A DNA stretch of 64,000 nucleotides, from the NCBI GenBank assembly GCA_022844485.1, contig JALHLQ010000002.1, forward strand, positions 124,001 to 188,000, given 5' to 3'. The notes under the pieces are model-generated. The model saw only the letters and a program-made list of their open reading frames with translations. It was not told the origin of the DNA and ran no database searches. This document shows, piece after piece, positions 34,879 to 43,914 of the stretch. Origin of the DNA: Xanthobacteraceae bacterium. Its GTDB lineage: Bacteria > Pseudomonadota > Alphaproteobacteria > Rhizobiales > Xanthobacteraceae. How positions within the stretch are numbered: the first letter of the stretch is position 1; each line of letters starts with the position of its first letter. The position numbers and the translations under genes were made by a program.

Positions 34879-34949
34879 TGGTCCGATTCCAACATTCGCA
34901 TCCCATTGCGGCAGGCCATTTTGCGAATGTTAGAATCGAAGGACCACTA
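34876..34949. repeat. Long palindrome 1 between adaptor and pump genes
   Basis: TAGTGGTCCGATTCCAACAT plus TCGCA is mirrored by TGCGAATGTTAGAATCGAAGGACCACTA, leaving a short loop. The arms are about 28 bp with few mismatches. It begins in the adaptor stop codon. A second, related palindrome follows at 34965. Confidence 0.85.
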
Positions 34950-34964
34950 GCAAATTCAAATTGC

Positions 34965-35041
34965 TAGTGGAGTTTTGGATTTGACATTCGCTTGTGAACC
35001 CGCTGCTAAATGGGTAGCGAATGTCAAATCCACTCCACTAG
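34965..35041. repeat. Long palindrome 2 between adaptor and pump genes
   Basis: TAGTGGAGTTTTGGATTTGACATTCGCT is mirrored by AGCGAATGTCAAATCCACTCCACTAG around a loop of about 20 bases (the first listed arm spans more than 20 bases only in outline; key parts are TTTGACATTCGC and GCGAATGTCAAA). It ends 10 bp before the pump ATG. Its arms share the CTAGTGG end with palindrome 1. Confidence 0.85.
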
Positions 35042-35051
35042 GCCCGCCGCC

Positions 35052-38000
35052 ATGCGAATTTCGCATTTCTTCATCGACCGGCCGATCTTCGCGTCCGTCG
35101 TCTCGATCGTGTTCATCATCCTCGGCGGCGTGGCCTTCGTGCGGCTGCCGGTCGCGCAGTATCCGGAGATCGCGCCGCCCGTCATCAATGTCGGCGGCCA
35201 GTATCCTGGCGCGAGCGCGGAAGTCGTCGCCACCACGGTGGTCGCCCCGATCGAGGAGCAGATCAACGGCGTCGAGGGCATGCTCTACGTGTCGTCGAAC
35301 TCGACCGCCGACGGGCGCTTCTCGATCTCGGTCACCTTCGAGCTTGGGACCGATCTCGACCAGGCGCAGGTGCAGGTGCAAAACCGCGTCGCCATCGCGC
35401 AGCCGCGCTTGCCGCAGGACGTGCGTCAGATCGGCGTGACGGTGAACAAGAGCTCGCCCGACCTGATGATGGTCGTGCACCTCGTTTCACCGGACCGCTC
35501 ACGCGACGACCTGTTCATATCCAACTACGCCAATCTCGAGATCCGCGATGTGCTCACGCGCGTCGACGGCGTCGGCTCGCTGACGGTGTGGGGCAGCCGC
35601 GATTACGCGATGCGGGTGTGGCTCGACCCGACCCGGCTGCAGACGCTGAACCTGACCTCCAGCGATGTCGTGCAGGCGCTGCAGGGACAGAATGTGCAGG
35701 TCGCCTCCGGCGTGCTCAACCAGCCCCCGGTCGAACAGCCCGGCGCTTTCCAGATCGCGGTGCGCACCTTGGGACGGCTCGCCGACACGGCGGAGTTCGG
35801 AAACATCATCGTCAAGCAGACAGCCGACGCGATCGTGCGGCTGCGGGACGTCGCGCGCCTCGAACTCGCGGCGCAGGATTACAGCTCGAACTCCTATCTC
35901 AACCGCGATCGCGCGGTCGCCATCGGAATCTTCCAGCGGCCGGGGTCGAACGCGCTCACCGCCTCGCGCGCCGTGCAGAATACGATGGTTCAGCTTTCGC
36001 AGCGGTTTCCGCCCGGGCTGACCTATAAGATCGTCTACAATCCGACGCAGTTCATCGAGGAGTCGGTGAATGCGGTCACGCGGACGATCCTGGAGGCGGT
36101 CGCCCTCGTGATCCTCGTCGTCGTGCTGTTCCTGCAGACCTGGCGGGCGGCGGTCATTCCCATCGTCGCCATTCCGGTCTCGCTGATCGGCACGTTCCTG
36201 ATCATGAGCGTGTTCGGCTTCACGCTGAACAATCTGACGCTGTTCGGACTCGTGCTGGCGATCGGCATCGTGGTGGACGACGCGATCGTCGTCGTCGAGA
36301 ACGTCGAGCGCAACATCGCCCGCGGCATGAGCCCGCGCGAGGCGGCTTATCGCAGCATGGACGAAGTCGGCTCGGCATTGATCGCGATCGCGCTCGTGCT
36401 CTCGGCCGTGTTCATTCCAAGCGCCTTCATCACCGGCATTTCCGGACAGTTCTATCGCCAATTCGCGCTGACCATCGCCGGAGCGACGCTGATCTCGCTG
36501 ATCGTGTCGCTGACCTTGTCGCCGGCCATGTGCGCGCTGCTTCTCAAGCCGCACGATCCCACGCACCGCGACCGCTGGTGGGAGCGGCCGATCCACGGCT
36601 TCTTCCGGGCGTTCAACCGCGGCTTCGCGGCGTTCGGGAACGGCTACGGCTGGCTGGTCGCGCGCGCCGTCCGTTTTGCAGCGATCACGTTCGTGGTCTA
36701 TGCGGCCATCATCGGCTTCGGCCTGTTCGAGTTCTGGCGCACGCCGCAGGGGTTCATTCCGCAGCAGGATCGCGGCTATCTGATCGTCGCGGCGCAGCTG
36801 CCGCCGGGCGCGTCGCTGGCGCGCACCGATGCCGTGATGCGGCGCATCGGCGACATCGTGCTGGATACGCCCGGCGCCGCGCATGCGGTGAACATCGTCG
36901 GCTTCTCCGGCGCGACGTTCACCAGCGCGCCGAATGCCGGCGCTCTGTTCGTGGTGCTGGAGGATTTCCGCCTGCGTGCGGGCGATCCGCAGAAATCCGC
37001 GGCAGCAATCCAGGGCGCCTTGTTCGGCAGGCTCGCGCAGATCCAGGAGGCGTTCACCGTGGTCGTGCAGCCGCCGCCCGTGCAGGGCATCGGCAATGCG
37101 GGCGGTTTCCGCATGATGGTGCAGGACCGCGCCGGCCGCGGGCCGCAGGCCCTCCAGGGCGCCGTCTTCGCCATGATGGGGCGCGCCGCGCAAACCGCGG
37201 GCGTCACCCAGGTGTTCTCGCTTTATGAGACATCGACGCCACAGATCTATCTCGATATCGACCGGACCAAGCTGCAACTGCTCGGCGTGAATATTTCCGA
37301 CGTGTTCGCGGCGCTGCAAACCTTTCTCGGCTCGTCCTATGTCAACGACTTCAACCTGTTCGGCCGGACCTTCCGCGTCACCGCGCAGGCGATGGCCGAA
37401 TTCCGCTCCGACCCGCAGGATGTGTTGAAGATCCGGGTCCGCAACTCCCGCGGAGAGACAGTCCCGCTCGGCTCCTTCACCACGGTGAGCGACATCTCCG
37501 GTCCCTATCGCGTCCCCCGCCACAATCTCTATCCTGCGGCCGAGCTCGACGGCGCGGCGGCGCCGGGGTTCAGCCAGGGACAGGCGATCGACATCATGCA
37601 GCGGCTCGCGGCGGAAACCTTGCCGGATGGTTTCGGCTACGAATGGACGGGGCTGGCCTACCAGCAGATCCGGGCGGGGAACACGGCGATCTTCGCCTTC
37701 CTGCTCGCGGTCGTGTTCGTGTTCCTCGTGCTGGCGGCGCAGTTCGAGAGCCTCACATTGCCCTTTGCCGTGATCTTGATCGTCCCGATGTGTCTCGTTG
37801 CGGCCATTTCCGGCGTGATCGTTCGCGGGCAGGACAACAATGTCCTGACGCAGGTGGGCTTCATCGTGCTGATCGGACTGGCGGCGAAGAATGCGATCCT
37901 TATCGTCGAATTCGCAAAGCAGCTCGAGGATCAGGGCCGCGACCGCTTCGCGGCTGCGGCGGAGGCTGCGCGCCTGCGATTGCGCCCGATCCTGATGACC

Positions 38001-38219
38001 TCGCTCGCGTTCATCTTCGGCGTCGTGCCGCTGGTCTGGGCCACCGGCGCCGGTGCGGAATTGCGCCAGGCGCTCGGAACGGCGGTGTTTGCCGGCATGA
38101 TCGGCGTGACCGCCTTCGGACTGATCTTCACACCCGTGTTCTACGCCGTGTCGCGCCGTCTTGCCCGGCGCGGAAGCCGCTCCAGGATCGGCGCTGAAGC
38201 GCCGAGACCGGCAGAATGA
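35052..38219 (+). CDS. RND efflux pump, AcrB-like (HAE1 family)
   Basis: A 1055-residue inner-membrane antiporter with 12 helices and two large periplasmic loops. MRISHFFIDRPIFASVVSIV is the typical start. The proton relay is intact: paired aspartates in TM4 (GIVVDDAIVVVENVERN) and the TM10 lysine (LIGLAAKNAILIVEF). It exports drugs, solvents or metabolites together with the AcrA-like adaptor. An in-frame ATG at 35010 lies inside the palindrome; the ATG at 35052 gives the canonical N-terminus. The stop overlaps the start of the molybdenum hydroxylase gene (ATGA at 38216-38219), an unusual coupling. Confidence 0.94.
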   Translation: MRISHFFIDRPIFASVVSIVFIILGGVAFVRLPVAQYPEIAPPVINVGGQYPGASAEVVATTVVAPIEEQINGVEGMLYVSSNSTADGRFSISVTFELGTDLDQAQVQVQNRVAIAQPRLPQDVRQIGVTVNKSSPDLMMVVHLVSPDRSRDDLFISNYANLEIRDVLTRVDGVGSLTVWGSRDYAMRVWLDPTRLQTLNLTSSDVVQALQGQNVQVASGVLNQPPVEQPGAFQIAVRTLGRLADTAEFGNIIVKQTADAIVRLRDVARLELAAQDYSSNSYLNRDRAVAIGIFQRPGSNALTASRAVQNTMVQLSQRFPPGLTYKIVYNPTQFIEESVNAVTRTILEAVALVILVVVLFLQTWRAAVIPIVAIPVSLIGTFLIMSVFGFTLNNLTLFGLVLAIGIVVDDAIVVVENVERNIARGMSPREAAYRSMDEVGSALIAIALVLSAVFIPSAFITGISGQFYRQFALTIAGATLISLIVSLTLSPAMCALLLKPHDPTHRDRWWERPIHGFFRAFNRGFAAFGNGYGWLVARAVRFAAITFVVYAAIIGFGLFEFWRTPQGFIPQQDRGYLIVAAQLPPGASLARTDAVMRRIGDIVLDTPGAAHAVNIVGFSGATFTSAPNAGALFVVLEDFRLRAGDPQKSAAAIQGALFGRLAQIQEAFTVVVQPPPVQGIGNAGGFRMMVQDRAGRGPQALQGAVFAMMGRAAQTAGVTQVFSLYETSTPQIYLDIDRTKLQLLGVNISDVFAALQTFLGSSYVNDFNLFGRTFRVTAQAMAEFRSDPQDVLKIRVRNSRGETVPLGSFTTVSDISGPYRVPRHNLYPAAELDGAAAPGFSQGQAIDIMQRLAAETLPDGFGYEWTGLAYQQIRAGNTAIFAFLLAVVFVFLVLAAQFESLTLPFAVILIVPMCLVAAISGVIVRGQDNNVLTQVGFIVLIGLAAKNAILIVEFAKQLEDQGRDRFAAAAEAARLRLRPILMTSLAFIFGVVPLVWATGAGAELRQALGTAVFAGMIGVTAFGLIFTPVFYAVSRRLARRGSRSRIGAEAPRPAE

Positions 38220-40528
38220 CGGCTCCCGTCAAATTCGGGGTCGGCCAGCCGGTCCGGCGCAAGGAGGACGAAGCCTTCCTGCGCGGAACGGGACGTTACG
38301 TGGGCGATGTCGCGCCGGAGGGTGTATTGCAAAGTTACGTGCTGCGCTCGCCGCACCCGCATGCGCGCTTCCGCATCGCGGATTTGGAGACCGCCCGTGC
38401 GATGCCGGGCGTGCGTCTCGTGCTCACGCATGAGTCGATCCGCGATCTCGGGCCGCTGCCCTGCGATGTCGAACTGCCTGGGGCCGAAATCGTCAAGCCG
38501 CCGTACCCGATCCTGGCCGACGGGGTCGTGCGGCATGTCGGCGATGCGGTCGCCTTTATCGTCGCGGACACGCTCGAGCAGGCGAAGGACGCGGCCGAGG
38601 CTGTCGCGATCGAATGGGAGGATCTGCCGCCTGTGGTCGACGCGGCGGCGGCGCTTGCGCCAGGCGCGCCGCAGGTCTGGCCGGATGTCGCCGGCAATCT
38701 CGCATTCGAAACCGAGATCGGCGAAGCGAAGAAGACGGCGGCGGCGTTCGCGGCAGCCGCGCATGTCGTCTCGCTGACGCTGGTCAATCAGCGGCTCGTC
38801 GCCAACTTTCTCGATACGCGCGGGGTGATCGCCGAATATGACGAGGCCGGCGACCGCCTGACGCTCACGCTGTCCAGCCAGGGAAGTCACGCAGTGCGCG
38901 ACATCCTTTGCCAGAGCGTGTTCAAGATCCCACGCGAGAAAATGCGCGTGGTCACGCCGGATGTCGGCGGCGGATTCGGCACGAAGCTGTTCCCCTACCG
39001 CGAATATGCGCTGGCCGGCGTCGCGGCGCAGCGGTTGAAGCGCCCGGTGAAATGGATCGCGGAGCGCACCGAGCATTTTCTCGGCGACGCGCAAGGCCGG
39101 GACAATCTGACGACCGCGAAGCTCGCGCTCGACGCGGATTTCCGCTTCCTGGCGCTCGCGGTCGACACGGTCGCGGACATGGGCGCGTATCTTTCGGCCT
39201 ACGCGCCCTACATCCCGTTTATCGGCGCGGGGATGCTGCCCGGGGTGTACGACATTCCGGTCTGCCACATCCGGCTGCGCGCTGCGTTCACGAACACGGT
39301 GCCGGTCGACGCCTATCGCGGAGCCGGGCGGCCGGAGGCCGCCTATGTCATCGAGCGGCTCGTCGACGCGGCGGCGCGCGATCTCGGGCTCGCGCCGGAT
39401 GCGCTGCGCAAGAAGAATTTCATCAAGCCGCGCGCGATGCCCTACCGGACCGCCACGGGAAAGGTCTACGATTCCGGAGAGTTCGCCGCGCACATGGCGC
39501 GCGCGCAGGAGATTGCCGACTGGAAGGGGTTTTCCCGGCGCCTTGCGCAGTCGAAGCGGGCGGGCAGACTCCGCGGCATCGGGCTTGCGACCTACATCGA
39601 GGCGTGCGGAAGCAACGGTCCGGAGCGCGCGACCGTGCGGCTCGACGGCGACGGGGGCGTCACCGTGCTCGTCGGTTCGCAATCGACCGGGCAGGGGCAC
39701 CACACGGCCTATGCGCAGCTCGTGGCGGACGCCCTTGGGCTTCCGCCCGATAAGGTGCGCGTCGTGCAGGGCGACACGGATCTCGTCCGCAGCGGCGTCG
39801 GCACCGGCGGCTCGAGCTCGATCCCAGTCGGCGGTGTCGCGGTCGAGGGCGCCGCGTCGAAGCTTGCCGACAATCTGAAACGGCTTGCCGCCGAGGTGCT
39901 GGAGGCCGGCGTCGGTGACCTCGAATTCGCCGACGGCGCGGTGCGCATCGCCGGCACCGATCGCGCCGTGTCGTTCGCCGATCTCGCGCGCTCGCCGAAG
40001 GCAACGCCGGAGCTGCTCGCCCCGCGTGACAAGTTCGCGCCGGAGGCGGCCACCTATCCGAACGGCACGCATCTCGTGGAAGTCGAGATCGATCCCGACA
40101 CCGGCATCATCGGCATCGCGAACTACGTCGTCGTCGACGACTTCGGCATCACGCTCAACCCCTTGATGCTGGCCGGTCAAGTGCACGGCGGGGCGGTGCA
40201 GGGCATCGGCCAGGCGCTGTTCGAGCACGCGATCTACGACCGCGACTCCGGCCAACTCGTCACCGCCACGCTGACGGACTATGCCGTCCCCCGCGCCGAC
40301 GACGCGCCGGATTTCACCTTCGAGACGCGGAATGTCCGCTGCCGGACCAACCCGCTCGGCGTGAAAGGGGCGGGGGAGGCGGGCACCATTGGCGCCTGCC
40401 CGGCGGTCATGAACGCGATCGTCGATGCGCTCTGGCGCGCGTTCCGCGTCCGTCACGTGGACATGCCGGCGACCCGCGAACGGCTCTGGGAGACCATTGC
40501 GGAGGCGCGGCGGGTCCACACGCTATAG
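38216..40528 (+). CDS. Xanthine dehydrogenase family molybdopterin-binding subunit
   Basis: A 770-residue large subunit of the molybdenum hydroxylase family (CoxL/XdhB group). It starts GVGQPVRRKEDEAFLRGTGRYVGD, carries GGGFGTKLFPYREYALAG, VPVDAYRGAGRPEAAYVIER at about residue 365 and, near the end, GVKGAGEAGTIGACPAV with the catalytic glutamate at about 721. The active-site loop is A-Y-R-G-A-G-R, not the A-Y-R-C-S-F-R of true CO dehydrogenase, so CO oxidation is unlikely; hydroxylation of an aldehyde or N-heterocycle is more plausible. There is no signal peptide. No FAD or [2Fe-2S] subunit gene is adjacent, which is unusual. Confidence 0.9.
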   Translation: MTAPVKFGVGQPVRRKEDEAFLRGTGRYVGDVAPEGVLQSYVLRSPHPHARFRIADLETARAMPGVRLVLTHESIRDLGPLPCDVELPGAEIVKPPYPILADGVVRHVGDAVAFIVADTLEQAKDAAEAVAIEWEDLPPVVDAAAALAPGAPQVWPDVAGNLAFETEIGEAKKTAAAFAAAAHVVSLTLVNQRLVANFLDTRGVIAEYDEAGDRLTLTLSSQGSHAVRDILCQSVFKIPREKMRVVTPDVGGGFGTKLFPYREYALAGVAAQRLKRPVKWIAERTEHFLGDAQGRDNLTTAKLALDADFRFLALAVDTVADMGAYLSAYAPYIPFIGAGMLPGVYDIPVCHIRLRAAFTNTVPVDAYRGAGRPEAAYVIERLVDAAARDLGLAPDALRKKNFIKPRAMPYRTATGKVYDSGEFAAHMARAQEIADWKGFSRRLAQSKRAGRLRGIGLATYIEACGSNGPERATVRLDGDGGVTVLVGSQSTGQGHHTAYAQLVADALGLPPDKVRVVQGDTDLVRSGVGTGGSSSIPVGGVAVEGAASKLADNLKRLAAEVLEAGVGDLEFADGAVRIAGTDRAVSFADLARSPKATPELLAPRDKFAPEAATYPNGTHLVEVEIDPDTGIIGIANYVVVDDFGITLNPLMLAGQVHGGAVQGIGQALFEHAIYDRDSGQLVTATLTDYAVPRADDAPDFTFETRNVRCRTNPLGVKGAGEAGTIGACPAVMNAIVDALWRAFRVRHVDMPATRERLWETIAEARRVHTL

Positions 40529-40643
40529 TGCATAAATGCAATGTCTCACGCGAACGTGAAGGCTCGCCATCTCGCGCACGCAAGGGCATTTCGGAATATT
40601 CAGCCGGCGCGACGCCGCCGGGCGAGGGGCCGCAGGAGCACAA

Positions 40644-41054
40644 ATGGTCGCGAGGCATTTTGAGGTCTTTTCGCATTGGGCCTCGCACAAGCGGAGCATC
40701 CTGCGGATCGTGACCGGCTTGCTGTTTCTTCAGCATGGGACAGCGAAGTATCTGGCCTTTCCCTACGTGCCGGGCTTGCACGAGCTCTCGTGGTCGTCGC
40801 TTCCTGGCATCGCAGGCCTCTTCGAGCTGATCGGCAGCGTCTTCATCGTCCTGGGCCTCTACACGCGGCCGGTCGCGTTCCTGCTCTCGGGGCTCATGGC
40901 CGTCGCTTATTGGTACGCGCATGCGCCGCGGCACTGGGCTCCGCTCGTCAATGGCGGCGAGCTCGCGATCCTCTACTGTTTCGTCTTCCTCTACTTCACG
41001 TTTGCGGGTCCGGGCCTGTGGAGCCTCGACGCAAAGATGCGGACCAAGGTCTAA
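40644..41054 (+). CDS. DoxX family membrane protein
   Basis: A 136-residue protein with four hydrophobic helices. LRIVTGLLFLQHGTAKYL, GIAGLFELIGSVFIVLGLYTR and VNGGELAILYCFVFLYF are the DoxX pattern. Members take part in membrane redox chemistry (thiosulfate-quinone oxidoreductase subunit) or in oxidative-stress complexes. It lies between a molybdenum hydroxylase gene and two cytochrome c genes, so a role in passing electrons into the membrane is tempting but unproven. Confidence 0.88.
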   Translation: MVARHFEVFSHWASHKRSILRIVTGLLFLQHGTAKYLAFPYVPGLHELSWSSLPGIAGLFELIGSVFIVLGLYTRPVAFLLSGLMAVAYWYAHAPRHWAPLVNGGELAILYCFVFLYFTFAGPGLWSLDAKMRTKV

Positions 41055-41084
41055 CTCTCTCTGCAACCCACAAGGAGATATCGA

Positions 41085-41525
41085 ATGACGTTTCGCGTGA
41101 TCATTGCCGTGGCTTCGCTGGCGATCGGCATCGGCGCCGTTTCCGCTCAGCAAAATCCGATCGAGGCACGCAAGGCGCTGATGAAGGCAACCGGCCAGCA
41201 AGCACAGATCGGCTCGCGCATGGCGAAGGGCGAAGAGCCGTTCGATCTCACGAAGGCGCAAACCATCTTCACCACCTATCAGGAGACCTCCGCAAAGGCG
41301 AAAGACCTGTTTCCGCCCAATTCGCAGACCGGCGGCGACACCGCGGCCGATCCCAAGATCTGGCAGAACATGGCCGACTTCCAGGCCAAGCTGGCGAAGC
41401 TCGGCTCGGATGCAAAAGAGGCATCGGGCCAGGTCAAGGACCTCGAGTCTTTCCGTGCGGCATTCGGCAATGTGATGAAGAATTGCGGCAGCTGCCACGA
41501 GCCCTATCGCATCAAGAAGAGCTGA
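41085..41525 (+). CDS. Class II cytochrome c (cytochrome c'-like)
   Basis: A 146-residue exported protein with a signal peptide (VIIAVASLAIGIGAVSA) and a four-helix-bundle pattern typical of cytochromes c'. The haem motif C-G-S-C-H lies at the C-terminal end (Cys134, Cys137, His138), as expected for class II. The start has AAGGAGATATCGA in front. It could accept electrons from a dehydrogenase or bind small ligands such as NO. It is co-directional with the DoxX gene (30 bp upstream) and the di-haem cytochrome gene (74 bp downstream). Confidence 0.9.
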   Translation: MTFRVIIAVASLAIGIGAVSAQQNPIEARKALMKATGQQAQIGSRMAKGEEPFDLTKAQTIFTTYQETSAKAKDLFPPNSQTGGDTAADPKIWQNMADFQAKLAKLGSDAKEASGQVKDLESFRAAFGNVMKNCGSCHEPYRIKKS

Positions 41526-41599
41526 CCACGGGATATGCGCTCGAGGGCGGCGGTCGTCGATCGCCGCCCTTCGAATTCAACCGTGCATGAGGCCGCGCG

Positions 41600-42517
41600 A
41601 TGCTTCGCAAGCTTCTGGTCGTCGCTGGCGTGCTTGTGGTCCTGGGCTTTGGCGTCTTCTGGTTTCTGACCATCCCGGGAAGCGTGCCGGAGAGCGCGCT
41701 GTCGCCCCACACGCCGAATCTCGAAAACGGCCGCACCGTGTTTTTCGCCGGCGGCTGCGCCTCCTGCCACGCGACGCCCGGACAGGACGACCGCACGCGG
41801 CTCGGCGGCGGGCTCGCGCTCAACTCCCCCTTCGGCACGTTCTACGCGCCGAACATTTCTCCGCATCCCCGCGACGGCATCGGCGCCTGGACCGAAGCGC
41901 AGTTTGCGACCGCAATGGTCAAGGGAGCGTCGCCGCACGGGCGGCATTATTATCCGGCGTTCCCCTACAGCTTCTATCAGCGCATGCGGATGGAGGATGT
42001 GCGTGATCTTTTCGCCTATCTGAAGACGCTGCCGGCGGCGGAGGGCCGGGTGCGCGGCCACGATCTGCCATTTCCTTTCAATGTCCGGCGTGGCGTGGGT
42101 CTCTGGAACCTGCTCTATCTCGACGGCCGGACGTTTACGCCTGACCCCACGAAATCGGAGCAGCTCAATCGCGGCGCCTATCTGGTCGAGGCGCTCGCGC
42201 ACTGCGCCGGCTGCCACAGTCCGCGCAACATCCTGGGCGGGATCGTCGCTGCGCAGCGCTACGCCGGCGGTCCGAATCCGACCGCGCAGGGCTGGGTCCC
42301 CAACATCACGCCGCGCGGATTGAAGGACTGGTCGGACAAGGACATCGCCTATCTGCTTGAAACCGGGCTGACGCCCGAGGGGGACTCGGTGGGCGGCAAC
42401 ATGGCCGCAGTGATTCGCAACACCTCGCAATTGACGCCGGCCGACCGCATGGCGATTGCGGCCTACATCAAATCGCTGCCGCCGGTGGAGGGGCCGCCGC
42501 GGCCGCAGAAGAAGTGA
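41600..42517 (+). CDS. Di-haem cytochrome c, alcohol-dehydrogenase-subunit type
   Basis: A 305-residue protein with an N-terminal membrane anchor (LLVVAGVLVVLGFGVFWFL) and two class I haem sites, C-A-S-C-H (Cys53, Cys56, His57) and C-A-G-C-H (Cys202, Cys205, His206). Methionine-bearing segments and the APNISPHPRDGIGAWTEAQF motif match cytochrome subunits that work with periplasmic or membrane dehydrogenases, e.g. nicotinate or aldehyde oxidoreductases. It is the natural electron outlet for a molybdenum hydroxylase if the enzyme is membrane-attached; this pairing is inferred from gene order. Confidence 0.9.
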   Translation: MLRKLLVVAGVLVVLGFGVFWFLTIPGSVPESALSPHTPNLENGRTVFFAGGCASCHATPGQDDRTRLGGGLALNSPFGTFYAPNISPHPRDGIGAWTEAQFATAMVKGASPHGRHYYPAFPYSFYQRMRMEDVRDLFAYLKTLPAAEGRVRGHDLPFPFNVRRGVGLWNLLYLDGRTFTPDPTKSEQLNRGAYLVEALAHCAGCHSPRNILGGIVAAQRYAGGPNPTAQGWVPNITPRGLKDWSDKDIAYLLETGLTPEGDSVGGNMAAVIRNTSQLTPADRMAIAAYIKSLPPVEGPPRPQKK

Positions 42518-42570
42518 ATACCGGGTTTCGGGCGCGGCGCGCACCAAACCGGGTGAGGGGAATTCGGAAC

Positions 42571-42775
42571 CAACCTCTCCCCTCGCGGGAGAGGGTGGTG
42601 CGGACCGAAGGTCCGAGCCGGGTGAGGGGCCTTTGTCGGCGCAGGTGAGAAGAGTGCGCAGGCTGCGCTCGAATCCGGAACGCGTGCTGACGGTTCTTTG
42701 TGAGGCACTGCAGGAGGCACCCCTCACCCCGCTCTCGCTCCGCTCGGGCACCCCTCTCCCACGCGGGGAGAGTAG
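42571..42775. repeat. Inverted GC-rich repeat pair filling the cytochrome-DMT gap
   Basis: The 338-bp gap before the DMT gene holds ACCTCTCCCCTCGCGGGAGA (about 42573-42592, then GGGT ... GGGTGAGGGG) and, inverted, CCCCTCACCCCGCTCTCGCT ... CACCCCTCTCCCACGCGGGG (42719-42768). Each end also has a small inner stem. This is a dispersed intergenic family of high-GC alphaproteobacteria. I see no gene in the gap. Confidence 0.75.
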
Positions 42776-42855
42776 AAGTCTTTGCCGCTCCTGTATCAGG
42801 AGAGCACTCGCTTCACCCCGCGCACGGGACGTGGTGAACTGACCGAAAGAAGCCG

Positions 42856-43815
42856 ATGCCAACCGGTCAGCCTCCGCCCGCCATGAATCTGCTCAAAGGC
42901 ATCCTGTTCAAGCTCATCTCGACGCTTCTCTTCGCGCTGATGTCGGCGCTCGTGCGCTTTGTGAGCGAGGCCGCGCCGGTCGGACAGATCGTGTTCTTCC
43001 GTTCGGCCTTCGGCATTCTGCCGGTCGTTCTGATTTACGCCTATCGCCGGGAGCTTGCGAGCGCGGTGCGCACCCGGCGTCCGCTGGGGCACATCGGACG
43101 CGGCTCGATCAGCGTCACCGGCATGTTCCTCAATTTCGGCTCGCTCGCGCGCTTGCCGCTGGTCGATGCGACGGCCATCGGCTTTGCCGCGCCTTTCATC
43201 ACGGTCGTCATGGCGGCGCTGATCCTGCGCGAGCCGGTGCGCATCTTCCGCTGGAGCGCGGTCATTGTCGGCTTCGGCGGCGTGATCGTGATGCTCTGGC
43301 CGCATCTCAATCTCGCCAATGTCACCGGCGCGGCCGGCGCCGCCGCAACGATCGGGGCGCTGTTCGGCTTGGGCTCCGCCTTCACCAACGCCGCCTCCGT
43401 GATCCAGACGCGCAGGCTGACCGCGACCGAGACGACTGCGTCGATCGTGTTCTATTTCTCGCTCATCTCCGCAATCGGAGGCCTGCTCACGCTGCCCTTC
43501 GGCTGGCATTCGCCGACAGCTCCGCAATACGCGGCGCTTATTTCGATCGGACTGCTCGGCGGCGTCTCGCACATCGTGCTTACGGAGAGCTACCGCCATG
43601 CGCCGGCTTCGGTCGTGGCGCCGTTCGATTACACGGCGATGATCTGGGCCTTTTTGCTCGGCTACTGGATCTTCGGCGAGGTGCCGACCGTCTATGTCTT
43701 CGTCGGCGCGGTGATCGTCGCCGCCGCCGGGCTGTTCGTGATCTGGCGCGAGGGGCAGCTCGGCTTGCTCAAACGCCGGGAAAAAGCGCCCGAGGGGCCG
43801 CCGGCGGGGATGTGA
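42856..43815 (+). CDS. DMT-superfamily EamA transporter
   Basis: A 319-residue membrane protein with ten hydrophobic helices in two EamA repeats (FALMSALVRFVSEAAPVGQI in the first, LISIGLLGGVSHIVLTESYR in the second). EamA proteins export metabolites such as amino acids or act as general drug/metabolite carriers; the substrate cannot be read from sequence. Ribosome binding sequence GAAAGAAG precedes the ATG at 42856; an internal ATG at 42883 is a second option and would remove nine polar residues. No operon partner. Confidence 0.9.
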   Translation: MPTGQPPPAMNLLKGILFKLISTLLFALMSALVRFVSEAAPVGQIVFFRSAFGILPVVLIYAYRRELASAVRTRRPLGHIGRGSISVTGMFLNFGSLARLPLVDATAIGFAAPFITVVMAALILREPVRIFRWSAVIVGFGGVIVMLWPHLNLANVTGAAGAAATIGALFGLGSAFTNAASVIQTRRLTATETTASIVFYFSLISAIGGLLTLPFGWHSPTAPQYAALISIGLLGGVSHIVLTESYRHAPASVVAPFDYTAMIWAFLLGYWIFGEVPTVYVFVGAVIVAAAGLFVIWREGQLGLLKRREKAPEGPPAGM

Positions 43816-43835
43816 CGCGAAGCCGGGTCCAGCGC

Positions 43836-43914
43836 CGTAGGGTGGGCTTCGCCGCGCGAAGCCCACGCTTTTCCTTGCGTGGGCGCGCGCCTTCGGCGCT
43901 TCGCCCACCCTACG
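43836..43914. repeat. Palindromic repeat after the DMT gene
   Basis: CGTAGGGTGGGCTTCGCCGC at the left and GGCGCTTCGCCCACCCTACG at the right form an inverted pair over 79 bp, with an inner GCCCACGC / GCGTGGGC stem. It belongs to the GTAGGGTGGGC repeat type seen in many alphaproteobacteria and could act as a transcript-end hairpin. Confidence 0.85.

Noticed and set aside
38141..40519. A 792-codon open frame on the minus strand opposite the molybdenum hydroxylase gene
   Set aside because: It is a GC-rich antisense shadow: arginine/aspartate-heavy, no motif, while the plus strand encodes a complete conserved enzyme. The same holds for long antisense frames at 5588-7459, 7828-9360, 35499-37523 and 58358-59485.
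38216..40528. Carbon monoxide dehydrogenase large subunit
   Set aside because: The active-site loop reads AYRGAGR and not AYRCSFR, and no coxM or coxS gene is adjacent.
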